Part shown: positions 8,115 through 15,654 of the stretch, piece by piece | How positions within the stretch are numbered: the stretch's first letter is position 1 | Layout of the letters: each line of letters begins with the position of its first letter | Assembly: GCA_023390655.1 (NCBI GenBank) | Contig: JAEWCL010000003.1 | Span: forward strand, 372,001-436,000 | Direction of reading: 5' to 3' | Length of the DNA stretch: 64,000 bases | Source of the DNA: Bacillota bacterium | GTDB lineage: Bacteria; Bacillota; Clostridia; Christensenellales; CAG-138 | Position numbers and translations under genes: made by a program | The notes under the pieces: generated by a model | Told to the model about the DNA's origin: nothing | The model's input: the letters and a program-made list of their open reading frames with translations, nothing else | Database searches by the model: none

Positions 8115-9403
8115 AGGAACTGCAACACTTAAAAAGGTTATCGGCGGTGAAAACAAATGCCGGTGTAAAATTTCTGACTCCGGCTGCTTTCCCGGGCAAC
8201 CACTGTCCCCTGCATACGGTTTTAGCACTCAGCTCCAATATCCGGGGTATGTCCACCCTTGTGGTCGGCACATCGGAATGCGCCAATTACAGCCGCAACG
8301 TCCTTGTAAAGCCCAAAGGCGAAAAAACGGCTCTGCACTGGATGTATGTGCTGGATGCCCATGAAGTGGTGTTCGGATGCCGAAAAGGACTTATAGATGC
8401 CATCCGTGAAATGGATGTATCGGGTGCGCGGGCTATCATGCTGGTTTCAACCTGCGTGCCGGAGGTAATCGGAGAGGATATTGAAGGAATTGCCCATGAG
8501 ATACAGCCTCAGATAAAAGCACGGCTGAATTATGTGCAGTTAGGGCATTTCAAATGCAACAGCTACCCTTCTGGCTTTTGGAAAACCCTCTCTGCTTTTG
8601 GAGAAATGATGGAACCGCGGCAAACTCGGCCGGCTGTTGTCAACATACTTGGCCGCAGCCCGGAGGAAGATCATATTCCCATGCCCGAGCTGCTGACGGC
8701 GCTTATTCAAAAGGGCTTTCGGCTTCGGTTTCTCGCGCCAAAATCAGACATTGATGATTTTATCTGTGCCCCGGACGCAAGGCTGAACCTGATTCTCTCT
8801 CCCTATATGAATCCTATGGCGGAAATTATGCAGAAAAGGGTTGGCGTACCTTTCATCAGCCTTCATGAAGGCTATGAGGTGTCTGCAATCGACGGTCTAT
8901 ACCGGGCCGTGGCGGAAACCCTTGAAATCGCATGGAACGGCGAGTTTGAAAAGCAACGGGAAAGGGCTCTTTTACTGCAAGATCGGGTTAATGAAGCATT
9001 CCGCGGTGTTCGGTATATCACCACGCACCGCAATATTCTGATGCCCCTGCCTCTTGCATTATATCTGGCAAAATTCCAGATGGAGCCTATTCTGCTGCAT
9101 CTGGAGGAGTTTTATCCCGACGACCGCGGCTGGGCAAAGGAATTGCTTGAAAGGGGACAAAACCCCTGGCTTTGCCACATGGTGAACGAGCAGGCTGACG
9201 CATCGGTGCTGGAACGTCTTGAACCCGATTTATCCTTTGGGGAGATTCCCGAGGGAACGGGCAAGGTCCCCTGCGTCCCATATCTGTATGAGCTGTATGG
9301 GCAAATCGGTTATGAACGCACGGCATTGCTGCTCGACAGAATGCTCGGTACACTGAAAAATGCATATGAACGAAAGGGAGGGGGAGAACATGGGGCTGTA
9401 TAA
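8111..9403 (+). CDS. NifD-like nitrogenase component 1 subunit
   Basis: A 430-residue member of the Oxidored_nitro family, the catalytic component fed by the Fe protein. Cysteines C32 (GNHCPLHT), C57 (GTSECANYS) and C115 (STCVPEVIGED) sit where NifD has its three P-cluster ligands, so a Fe-S cluster at the subunit interface is expected. The FeMo-cofactor ligand equivalent to Cys275 is replaced: LNLIHC of NifD reads LNLILS here (S230). The protein probably does not hold FeMo-co and more likely acts on a small substrate or tetrapyrrole, as BchNB and CfbD do. The GTG start (8111) overlaps the nifH-like stop, with GGAGG at 8096-8100. Function unknown; the tight link to an importer suggests it reduces or opens the imported compound. 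Confidence 0.85.
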   Translation: MKELQHLKRLSAVKTNAGVKFLTPAAFPGNHCPLHTVLALSSNIRGMSTLVVGTSECANYSRNVLVKPKGEKTALHWMYVLDAHEVVFGCRKGLIDAIREMDVSGARAIMLVSTCVPEVIGEDIEGIAHEIQPQIKARLNYVQLGHFKCNSYPSGFWKTLSAFGEMMEPRQTRPAVVNILGRSPEEDHIPMPELLTALIQKGFRLRFLAPKSDIDDFICAPDARLNLILSPYMNPMAEIMQKRVGVPFISLHEGYEVSAIDGLYRAVAETLEIAWNGEFEKQRERALLLQDRVNEAFRGVRYITTHRNILMPLPLALYLAKFQMEPILLHLEEFYPDDRGWAKELLERGQNPWLCHMVNEQADASVLERLEPDLSFGEIPEGTGKVPCVPYLYELYGQIGYERTALLLDRMLGTLKNAYERKGGGEHGAV

Positions 9404-10628
9404 ATTCAAACCGCCTTCATCTGGAAGAATGGGTATACTGCGCACGCTTGCCTCTGTCCGTGATGCCGCTCTGATTGAATACGGCTGCATGGGTCACATG
9501 CTTTACGGCCGTGTCTTTTTGAACCAGGCAAGCGTATGGGAGGGTTGCGGGCTGTATTCAACGCATATTGACGAGACGGATATTTCTATGGGAGATACCG
9601 GGCGGCTCGAGAGGGCCGTAGCCGAAATTATACGGTGCGACCGGCCGAAGGTTGTTTTTTTCCTGCCCTCCGCAGTCCCGGCCATAATCGGAACCGATTT
9701 GCCCGCAATATGCAAAGAATTACAGTCTGACTATCCGGATGTACGCCTACTCCCCTTTGGATACGGCGGTTTTGATATTTATGGATACCGCGGCGTGCAG
9801 GAAACGCTTTTACTCCTTGCTCAAGCATTGCCGAAGGATATAGAAAAAACGCCTGTCCCCACGTTCAATATCATCGGCTCTTGCGCCGATATGTTCCGAT
9901 TTCATGCAGATGCAGGCGAGATCATCCGCATAATGGAGGGAGCTTTTGGAATGAAGCCGCTGTGCGTACTGACCTCCGATACATCCGTTGCACAGATAGA
10001 GCATATGGGCGGCGCGCATATCAATCTCGTTATCCGGAGGGAAGGAAAGCCTGCCGCGGGGCATCTAAAAAGTCGTTTCGGGACGCCATATTATGCGGGC
10101 AGACCCTATGGCATTGAAGGGACTGTTCGATGGCTTAAAGAGCTTTCAAAAGCGTCAGGTCTGCCGCTCAATATGCATTTTATACAACATGAAACAGAAA
10201 AAGCCCAAAGACAGCTTCTTCCGTCCATGAGGGTTTTCAGTCATGCCATTCGCTCGCATCCCGACGAGGCGACGCTTTCTGTCGGCGGTCATGCGGATAT
10301 GGTAAAAGGTGTTGTTGATTTTGCCGCAAACGAGCTGTCGTTGAATAAAGGCGTCTGCTGGTGCGACTGCCCCGAAATGACAAGCGAGAACGTCCCTTAT
10401 TTTACCGAAGATCAATGGACGTGGGCCATACAATTTCAGAAAAAAGGCTTGCTGATGGCAAGCGGCGAGGTATTGGAATGGGCCGGCTGCGATATGGAAC
10501 TCCAAATCTCCAACCCCGATACAAAGTGGCGTTTGAGTCCGTATGAACCGCCCTTTGTCGGATTCCACGGGGCGGTACATATGACTGGGCTATGGCTTAA
10601 CGCCCTGCTGGAGCAAGAAAAGGATTAA
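9390..10628 (+). CDS. NifK-like nitrogenase component 1 subunit
   Basis: A 412-residue second Oxidored_nitro protein, partner of the NifD-like subunit. C33 (EYGCMGHM) and C53 (WEGCGLYS) match the first two P-cluster cysteines of NifK. The third, in the motif usually reading TCxxEVIGDD, is serine here (LPSAVPAIIGTDL, S94), so the interface cluster may be ligated asymmetrically, as in BchB-type proteins where an unusual ligand occurs. ATG 9390 follows GGGAGGGGGAG and overlaps the previous gene by 14 nt. A C-terminal CWCDCPE segment adds further cysteines. This is the last intact gene of the operon; the DtxR-like gene follows after 37 nt. Catalytic activity cannot be deduced. Confidence 0.85.
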   Translation: MGLYKFKPPSSGRMGILRTLASVRDAALIEYGCMGHMLYGRVFLNQASVWEGCGLYSTHIDETDISMGDTGRLERAVAEIIRCDRPKVVFFLPSAVPAIIGTDLPAICKELQSDYPDVRLLPFGYGGFDIYGYRGVQETLLLLAQALPKDIEKTPVPTFNIIGSCADMFRFHADAGEIIRIMEGAFGMKPLCVLTSDTSVAQIEHMGGAHINLVIRREGKPAAGHLKSRFGTPYYAGRPYGIEGTVRWLKELSKASGLPLNMHFIQHETEKAQRQLLPSMRVFSHAIRSHPDEATLSVGGHADMVKGVVDFAANELSLNKGVCWCDCPEMTSENVPYFTEDQWTWAIQFQKKGLLMASGEVLEWAGCDMELQISNPDTKWRLSPYEPPFVGFHGAVHMTGLWLNALLEQEKD

Positions 10629-10665
10629 AATAGTGATCATCACGCTGTAAAGGAGGAACAGCAGC

Positions 10666-11019
10666 ATGAATACCCCTACCGCATCACAGGCTCACTATAT
10701 CAAAGCCGTATTTGAGCTTTCCTCCGCAAGCTGCGACGGAAGCGCGCGAGTCGTGGATATTGCAAACAAAACGGGCGTATCCAAGGCCAGCGCCAGCCTT
10801 GCCATGAGCAAACTGGAAAAGGAGCGCCTTGTGCGTAGCGGCGGCAGGTTTATCTCACTCCGGCGGGCAAACGGCTTGCCGTCCAGATGCTCGACAAGTG
10901 TACGGTTATCCGGGACTTCCTGGCGGATGTCCTGACGATGGATAAAGAAATCGCGGCGGCCGATGCTTGCGCCATCGAGCATGTTGTCAGCGTAGACACG
11001 CTTTGTTCCTTATGCCGCT
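10666..11019 (+). pseudogene. DtxR/MntR-family metalloregulator, frameshifted and truncated
   Basis: The first 60 residues are a typical DtxR winged helix: YIKAVFELSS, VVDIANKTGVSKASASLAMSKLEKERLV. At about 10849-10851 one base seems to be missing: the frame breaks after GGRF and resumes one frame over as YLTPAGKRLAVQMLDKCTVIRDFLADVL, then DACAIEHVVSVDTLCSLCRYV, the dimerisation and metal-binding region. Near 11019 the homology stops and integrase sequence begins. RBS AAGGAGGA precedes ATG 10666. Known relatives repress metal-uptake genes when bound to Fe2+ or Mn2+. With its 3' end replaced, the operon may be deregulated in this strain, unless the frameshift is a sequencing error and the terminal loss is tolerated. 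Confidence 0.75.
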
Positions 11020-11226
11020 ATGTCAGCAATGGACGGTTTTCATTTTCACCGGTTACGCCACACCTATACCAGCAATCTTCTCTCCGGCGGGGCCGAACCG
11101 AAAGAGATGCAAGAGCTTCTCGGGCACTCAAGCGTTGAGACGACAATGAATATCTACGCCCATGCCTCAAGGGAAAGCAAGCGGACTTCTGCAAGGTCGC
11201 TTGATAAGGTGGTGAACGGAGTATAA
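11020..11226 (+). pseudogene. 3' end of a tyrosine integrase of an integrative element
   Basis: The frame from 11020 reads DGFHFHRLRHTYTSNLLSGGAEPKEMQELLGHSSVETTMNIYAH, the C-terminal catalytic block of Tn916-type tyrosine recombinases with HxLRH, LGHSS and the nucleophile tyrosine in NIYAH. The core-binding domain and the first catalytic arginine are missing, since the DtxR-like gene lies directly upstream. A deletion must have joined the two. This remnant sits at the right end of the nitrogenase-like operon while oriT-like debris sits at the left, so the operon may once have been cargo of an integrative element. Confidence 0.8.
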
Positions 11227-11558
11227 AAGAACTTTCCCTTATTTCTTCCGGCAAGGGAAAAAACAAGGGAAAAGCGCAAAGTTAAGGTCATGAAAACGCT
11301 GAAATTGCGGGGATTTACAAGGGTTTTGGACTTAGAAACAGACAAACAGGAATTTGAAATGTAAATTATTTTTATAGCGTGGACTATTCATACACTAAGA
11401 AACAGAGCGCCGCTGAAAGCCGCACACGCAACCGAGAATCAAAAGTATAAATACATGGCTGCACCGATAAAGAAATTCCGCGGTAAAGTATGGCCCTTGC
11501 CCTCGGAAGAAGCGTCTATAATGCTGGACCTGTTTATGTGCAAGAAAGGGCATTATGA
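11227..11558. other. Intergenic region, probable mobile-element end
   Basis: No convincing gene. A short frame from 11455 (MAAPIKKFRGKVWPLPSEEASIMLDLF) has protein-like composition and could be a gene fragment that I do not recognise; it runs into the antisense of the LysR gene. The junction between element debris and resident chromosome probably lies here, but no direct repeat with the left side was found by eye. Confidence 0.35.
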
Positions 11559-12491
11559 CTATCTGCCTTTGTACGTCATATGCAGCCGGGCGTGCGTCTT
11601 ATCTCCCTGCGCGAAACAGACGGAAAGATCAACCAGCTTTCGGGCAGCCGCGGAAAGCCGCTGTCCTTTGGAATATACCAGATTTGCCTGTATAAAAAGC
11701 GGGTCCTCGGTCCATTTCAGTCGCTGCAGCTTTCCGGCTGAAATATCTGCAGATACCACGCAGCGGGGTAAAAGCGTGACGCCAAAGTTTTGTTTCGCGA
11801 GATTGCGGATCATGGAAACGCTACCCATATGCTGCTGCGCAGCCGGAGAGACACCGTGTACGGCAAGGAGTTGTTTGAGTGCCTTTGCATAACAGCAGTT
11901 TGGGTATGTCAACATCAGCATTGCATTCGCGAGATCCGCAGGAGTAATCACTGCCCGGCCGGAGAGCGGATGATGCGGGTGGGCAACAAGAACAAGTTCC
12001 TCCATAAACAGAGGAACGGCAGTCAAGCCGGGGATCTGTGCGGCATCCATCGTATATAAGTATGCGATATCCATTTCGCCGTTTTTCAGCCTTGCCGGGA
12101 AAAATGTGCAATCGGAGATTTGTATGGATAACTCAACGGAAGGTTGTGCCGTCGCATATTCCTTAAACACGTTTGTCATGCTGTATTGGCCAATGGATTC
12201 TGCCGCGCCCACACGCAGCAGCCCTTGTACGGGCAAATCGTGCTCGATTTCACCGCAAGCCTGCGCATAAAGAGACAACATTTTTTCTGCATAACTGAGA
12301 AATCGCTGCCCGTCTGCTGTAAGGCAAATGCTGTTGCCGCGACGCTCTACCAGCTTGACGTGGAGTTCCTCCTCCAATGTCTTCATATGTCCCACGAGCG
12401 TGGAAGGCGCATAATTGAGTTGTAATGACGCACTGCTGTAGCTTTTTTCTTTTGCCAGCATCAAAAACGTTTCCAAATGTTTCGTATCCAT
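11559..12491 (-). CDS. LysR-family transcriptional regulator
   Basis: A 310-residue LysR regulator. The N-terminal winged helix reads MDTKHLETFLMLAKEKSYSSASLQLNYAPSTLVGHMKTLEEELHVKLVER in overlapping pieces, followed by a periplasmic-binding-like effector domain (LLRVGAAESIGQY, VLVAHPHHPLSG). ATG at 12491 is chosen because GGAG lies 8 nt upstream on the reverse strand; the longer frame adds 40 residues with no site. The gene is 116 nt downstream of, and codirectional with, the flavoprotein gene that starts at 14830. Regulation of that neighbour is the obvious inference. The effector is unknown. Confidence 0.85.
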   Translation of the reverse strand: MDTKHLETFLMLAKEKSYSSASLQLNYAPSTLVGHMKTLEEELHVKLVERRGNSICLTADGQRFLSYAEKMLSLYAQACGEIEHDLPVQGLLRVGAAESIGQYSMTNVFKEYATAQPSVELSIQISDCTFFPARLKNGEMDIAYLYTMDAAQIPGLTAVPLFMEELVLVAHPHHPLSGRAVITPADLANAMLMLTYPNCCYAKALKQLLAVHGVSPAAQQHMGSVSMIRNLAKQNFGVTLLPRCVVSADISAGKLQRLKWTEDPLFIQANLVYSKGQRLSAAARKLVDLSVCFAQGDKTHARLHMTYKGR

Positions 12492-12607
12492 TAGGGCTCC
12501 GGAAATTGTTTGTTTTTTCACATAAGAGTAGCATGTTATAAACGGTCTGTCAAAAAGGGGCCTTTGCGGGCAAGCCGCAAAAGCCCCGGAACCAGTTATG
12601 CCGGTAT

Positions 12608-14830
12608 TCAATCCGTAACGACGCTTTGGCCGGCGATCCGTCCAAATGTCAATGCGTCGGCAGTGGCGTTACCGCCCAAACGGTTGGAACCGTGGATGCC
12701 CCCCGTTACTTCGCCGGCAGCAAAAAGGCCGGGGATAACGGCCCCATTCTCGTTTAGAACGCGGGCGTCGGTATCAATGGTGATGCCGCCCATCGTATGG
12801 TGAATAGAGGGCGCACGCGGCGTCGCATAGAAGGGACCCTCCTCTATGGCCTTGTCAAACAGTTTGCGGCCAAACACAGGATCACTTTGATCCGCCACCA
12901 TCTGATTATATTCGGCGACCGTTTGCTCCAGGCTTCCCGCCGGCATGCCAAGCTGTTCCTCCAGGCCCGCCAGCGAATCGGCTTTATATATCCTGCCCAG
13001 TGAAACGAGCGTTTCCACATTTTCATCAAAGGAGTTATACTCTTCCACGATAGTGGAATCATTGATATCGTATACCAGCGCGTCCCGCTGCTGCTTAATG
13101 GCCGCAACAAACTCATCACGCCTTGCGTCCTCGTTGATGAAGCGTTTCCCTTCCTTGTTTACAACGATCACGTCGTCCAGCCCGGACATTTTACGTGCCC
13201 GTCCCTGCAAAGCGCCAGAGCCAGGGGTTGCAAGGGGGTACACCTGTATGTATTCCATGCCGGTCGTGCCCGCCCCGATCGCCGTTGCCATCAGGATACC
13301 GTCCCCTGTGGCGCCGGGCTGGTTGGTGGATACCATATCCGGAGTCAGCGCCGGGTTATACTCCGCGCGCATCTCTTTGTTGTTGCTGAATCCGCCTGTT
13401 GCCAGCACAACGCCTTTGCTGGCGCTGAACCGGTATTCGCTGCCAAATTGATCATACGCCGTAACGCTTGTCACTCTTCCATTCTCCACATTCAAGCGGT
13501 CAGCCTTCATGTTGGTTATAATGGTTACGTTAAGCTCCATTGCTTTGTTATACAGCGGTTCTATAATGCCTGTACCCGCAGGTGCGGCAATCTGGTGGGT
13601 GCGCTGCCAGAGCGCCCCTGCACCCTGGCTGACTTTGTCGCTAAGATGCGCACCCAGCTCCACAAGCCAATGAAGTGTATCAAGCGTATTTTTCGTATAC
13701 TTGCAGATAAGCGGTATAAACCCTACTTTGTCCCCGCCATTGTAGGTCTGCAGTGCATGCCATTCCGGGCAGTCAAACAGCGTCTCTGATCTGGAAGCCT
13801 GATATGCTTCATACGCCGCCTTTACGTCGGCAATCAGCTTTGCATGATCATCGTTCACGGGCTCTTCCGATATCGCCTTTTCCACAGCCGCCTTAAGCGT
13901 ATCCGTCATCGGCAGGGCCTCCTGCATATCCGGGTCGGCGGTGTTGTACGCGCTGGCGCAGCGTACGGTGTTACCGCCAACGACCGGCATCTTCTCCAGA
14001 ACGATTACGCTGGCGCCCGCCTGTGCGGCTGTTACTGCGGCGCTCAGACCCGCCCCGCCCGCGCCAACTATGATGACGTCCGCGGTTTGCTCTGTCACCT
14101 GCGTACTCTTCTTTCCCTTAGGCGGTACTTGCGCCTGTAAGGCGGCAGGGTCTGCTCCTGCCTGAGTTACGCAGTCCGCCGCGGCACTTTTAAGCGCGTT
14201 GCTGGTAACCGTAGCGCCCGAGACGGCGTCCACATTGAGCGTCTGGTAAGCAACGATATCCTTGCAAAGCAAGGGGATTGCGGCTTCGCCCAAAAACTTG
14301 GTTTCGGAATGTTTGGTGACATTGACGGAGACGATGCTTGTTTCATCAAACGTCATTTCCACATCCATATAATCGTTGTTCCCGTACACAGAGGTTGTAT
14401 ATGTGCCGGGTTTAAACGTGACATTGCCCGTATCGGGGGCTTCCCCCTTCGCCTGTGAAAGCGCTGAATCCACTGCCTGAATGATTGCCTTTGAGCTGAG
14501 CGTCGCACCGGAAACCTCATCCACGGCGGTACTTTGCGCTTTTACGATTTCGCCGGGCAGCGAATCTATAGCCTTGGAGCCTACACTCTCCGTCTCTTTG
14601 TTTGCCAAAACGGTAACGTTCAGAATTGCGCTGGCGTCGACTTCTACAGAAACTTCAATCGGTCCACCGTATCCCTGGGCGCTTGCCGTATACGTGCCAG
14701 GCGTATAAACGCCCTCCGCAGCGGTCTCCGGCGTCTGAGCGGCCGGCGCGCTTACAGGCTGGCAACCCGCCAGCAGCATAAACGCGCATAGACCCGCCAG
14801 CAGCCGTAATGGTTTCTTGAGATTGTACAT
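12608..14830 (-). CDS. Secreted flavoprotein reductase: two FMN-bind domains plus flavocytochrome c-type FAD domain
   Basis: A 740-residue lipoprotein (lipobox LCAFMLLAGC). Two FMN_bind domains follow, each ending in a flavinylation motif (DEVSGATLSS and DAVSGATVTS), whose threonine is esterified with FMN by an ApbE-type transferase. From about residue 250 it has the FAD_binding_2 fold: DVIIVGAGGAGLSAAVTAA, EKMPVVGGNT, and the C-terminal HHTMGGITID and GIHGSNRLGGNA. Fumarate-reductase catalytic residues are seen as Arg in NEDARRDEF, His in HHTMGG and Arg in GSNRLGG. At the position of the FccA histidine in IQAHP this protein has Tyr (IQVYP), as I recall for urocanate reductase UrdA. That points to an acrylate-type electron acceptor rather than fumarate. 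The start follows GGGGG 7 nt upstream. Likely an extracellular respiratory reductase. Confidence 0.85.
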   Translation of the reverse strand: MYNLKKPLRLLAGLCAFMLLAGCQPVSAPAAQTPETAAEGVYTPGTYTASAQGYGGPIEVSVEVDASAILNVTVLANKETESVGSKAIDSLPGEIVKAQSTAVDEVSGATLSSKAIIQAVDSALSQAKGEAPDTGNVTFKPGTYTTSVYGNNDYMDVEMTFDETSIVSVNVTKHSETKFLGEAAIPLLCKDIVAYQTLNVDAVSGATVTSNALKSAAADCVTQAGADPAALQAQVPPKGKKSTQVTEQTADVIIVGAGGAGLSAAVTAAQAGASVIVLEKMPVVGGNTVRCASAYNTADPDMQEALPMTDTLKAAVEKAISEEPVNDDHAKLIADVKAAYEAYQASRSETLFDCPEWHALQTYNGGDKVGFIPLICKYTKNTLDTLHWLVELGAHLSDKVSQGAGALWQRTHQIAAPAGTGIIEPLYNKAMELNVTIITNMKADRLNVENGRVTSVTAYDQFGSEYRFSASKGVVLATGGFSNNKEMRAEYNPALTPDMVSTNQPGATGDGILMATAIGAGTTGMEYIQVYPLATPGSGALQGRARKMSGLDDVIVVNKEGKRFINEDARRDEFVAAIKQQRDALVYDINDSTIVEEYNSFDENVETLVSLGRIYKADSLAGLEEQLGMPAGSLEQTVAEYNQMVADQSDPVFGRKLFDKAIEEGPFYATPRAPSIHHTMGGITIDTDARVLNENGAVIPGLFAAGEVTGGIHGSNRLGGNATADALTFGRIAGQSVVTD

Positions 14831-15107
14831 AACGATACCCCCTTTTGTAGTGTGCCGGATGCCGTTTGTGATTTTTGCAACAAGCACATACGTATTATAT
14901 TGTAAATCCCTTGGCACAGGTGGATGAAAAATCCGAATACCGTTTCGCATATTTCGAGTTGCTTCGTAAGAGCCTGACCCGTGCGGGCAGATGCAAGATT
15001 ACAAAACCATAAAAATTAAAGTGTTTTATTAAAATAGGACGTAAATTCCCATTCTATGCGATTTCTCCTATAGCATCGGAATAACTTAATCTTCGGGATA
15101 ACGGCCA

Positions 15108-15127
15108 ATATTCCGATATCGGAATAT
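15108..15127. promoter_or_regulatory. Perfect 20-bp palindrome
   Basis: ATATTCCGATATCGGAATAT reads the same on both strands with no spacer, directly before the decayed SRAP gene. Such symmetry suits a dimeric repressor site, but it could be incidental. No other copy was noticed in the window. Confidence 0.35.
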
Positions 15128-15128
15128 C

Positions 15129-15420
15129 GGTAGGTATTACATCGAGATAGAAGAAGATGAGATGATGTCGATCATGCGAGAAGTGCAACGGAATATTGAC
15201 AGGCCGGAGCATCTAGTTAAACCGGCGAAATCTTCCCCACGAACATCGCGCCGGTGACCACGCAGGGCCACAAAGTGCTGCCCATGAAATGGGCTTTGCC
15301 CGATATGACGGTAAAGGGCATGTAATCAATGCCAGGAGTGAATCAGCAAGCGAGAAATCTATGTTCAAGCGGCCACTTTATGAAGGGTACTGCCTTATCC
15401 CGGCGTTCGAGCCGAATAGG
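15129..15420 (+). pseudogene. SRAP/YedK-family (SOS-associated peptidase) gene, decayed
   Basis: Three frames in succession read as one SRAP protein. They are GRYYIEIEEDEMMSIMREVQ (15129 on), then TGEIFPTNIAPVTTQGHK and LPMKWALPDM (about 15218-15320), then VINARSESASEKSMFKRPL and YEGYCLIPAF (about 15325-15415). These are the family landmarks GEIFPTN, MKWG and NARSE. The ATG and the catalytic Cys2 have been lost (the M-C-G-R start reads ATATCGGTAGG), and the C-terminal half is absent. Intact YedK/HMCES proteins crosslink to abasic sites in single-stranded DNA. The rest of 14831-15654 holds no gene I can support. Confidence 0.8.
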
Positions 15421-15654
15421 GCAGGGAACAAGTCTGCCAAATTTGCGTAGGGCAGTTGGTAAGGGCCTTCGGCCTGCTTGCTTAGCTGTTCCGCGCAGAA
15501 CGCATGTTTGCGCGTGTCAGTCGACGGACTGTCATTTTAGATTTTGGGAAGCTTGTGCCTGAGGGTTGAAAAAGTTTGAACGGATGTAGTATGCTATCAT
15601 CAATAATAGCCTATTGTTTTTTTAATGCGCTGTTTTGCAAGATCAGGTGGCAAT

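Noticed and set aside
7341..10628. A dinitrogen-fixing nitrogenase
   Set aside because: No nifB, nifE or nifN gene is nearby, the FeMo-co cysteine is missing, and both component 1 subunits are shorter than NifD/NifK.
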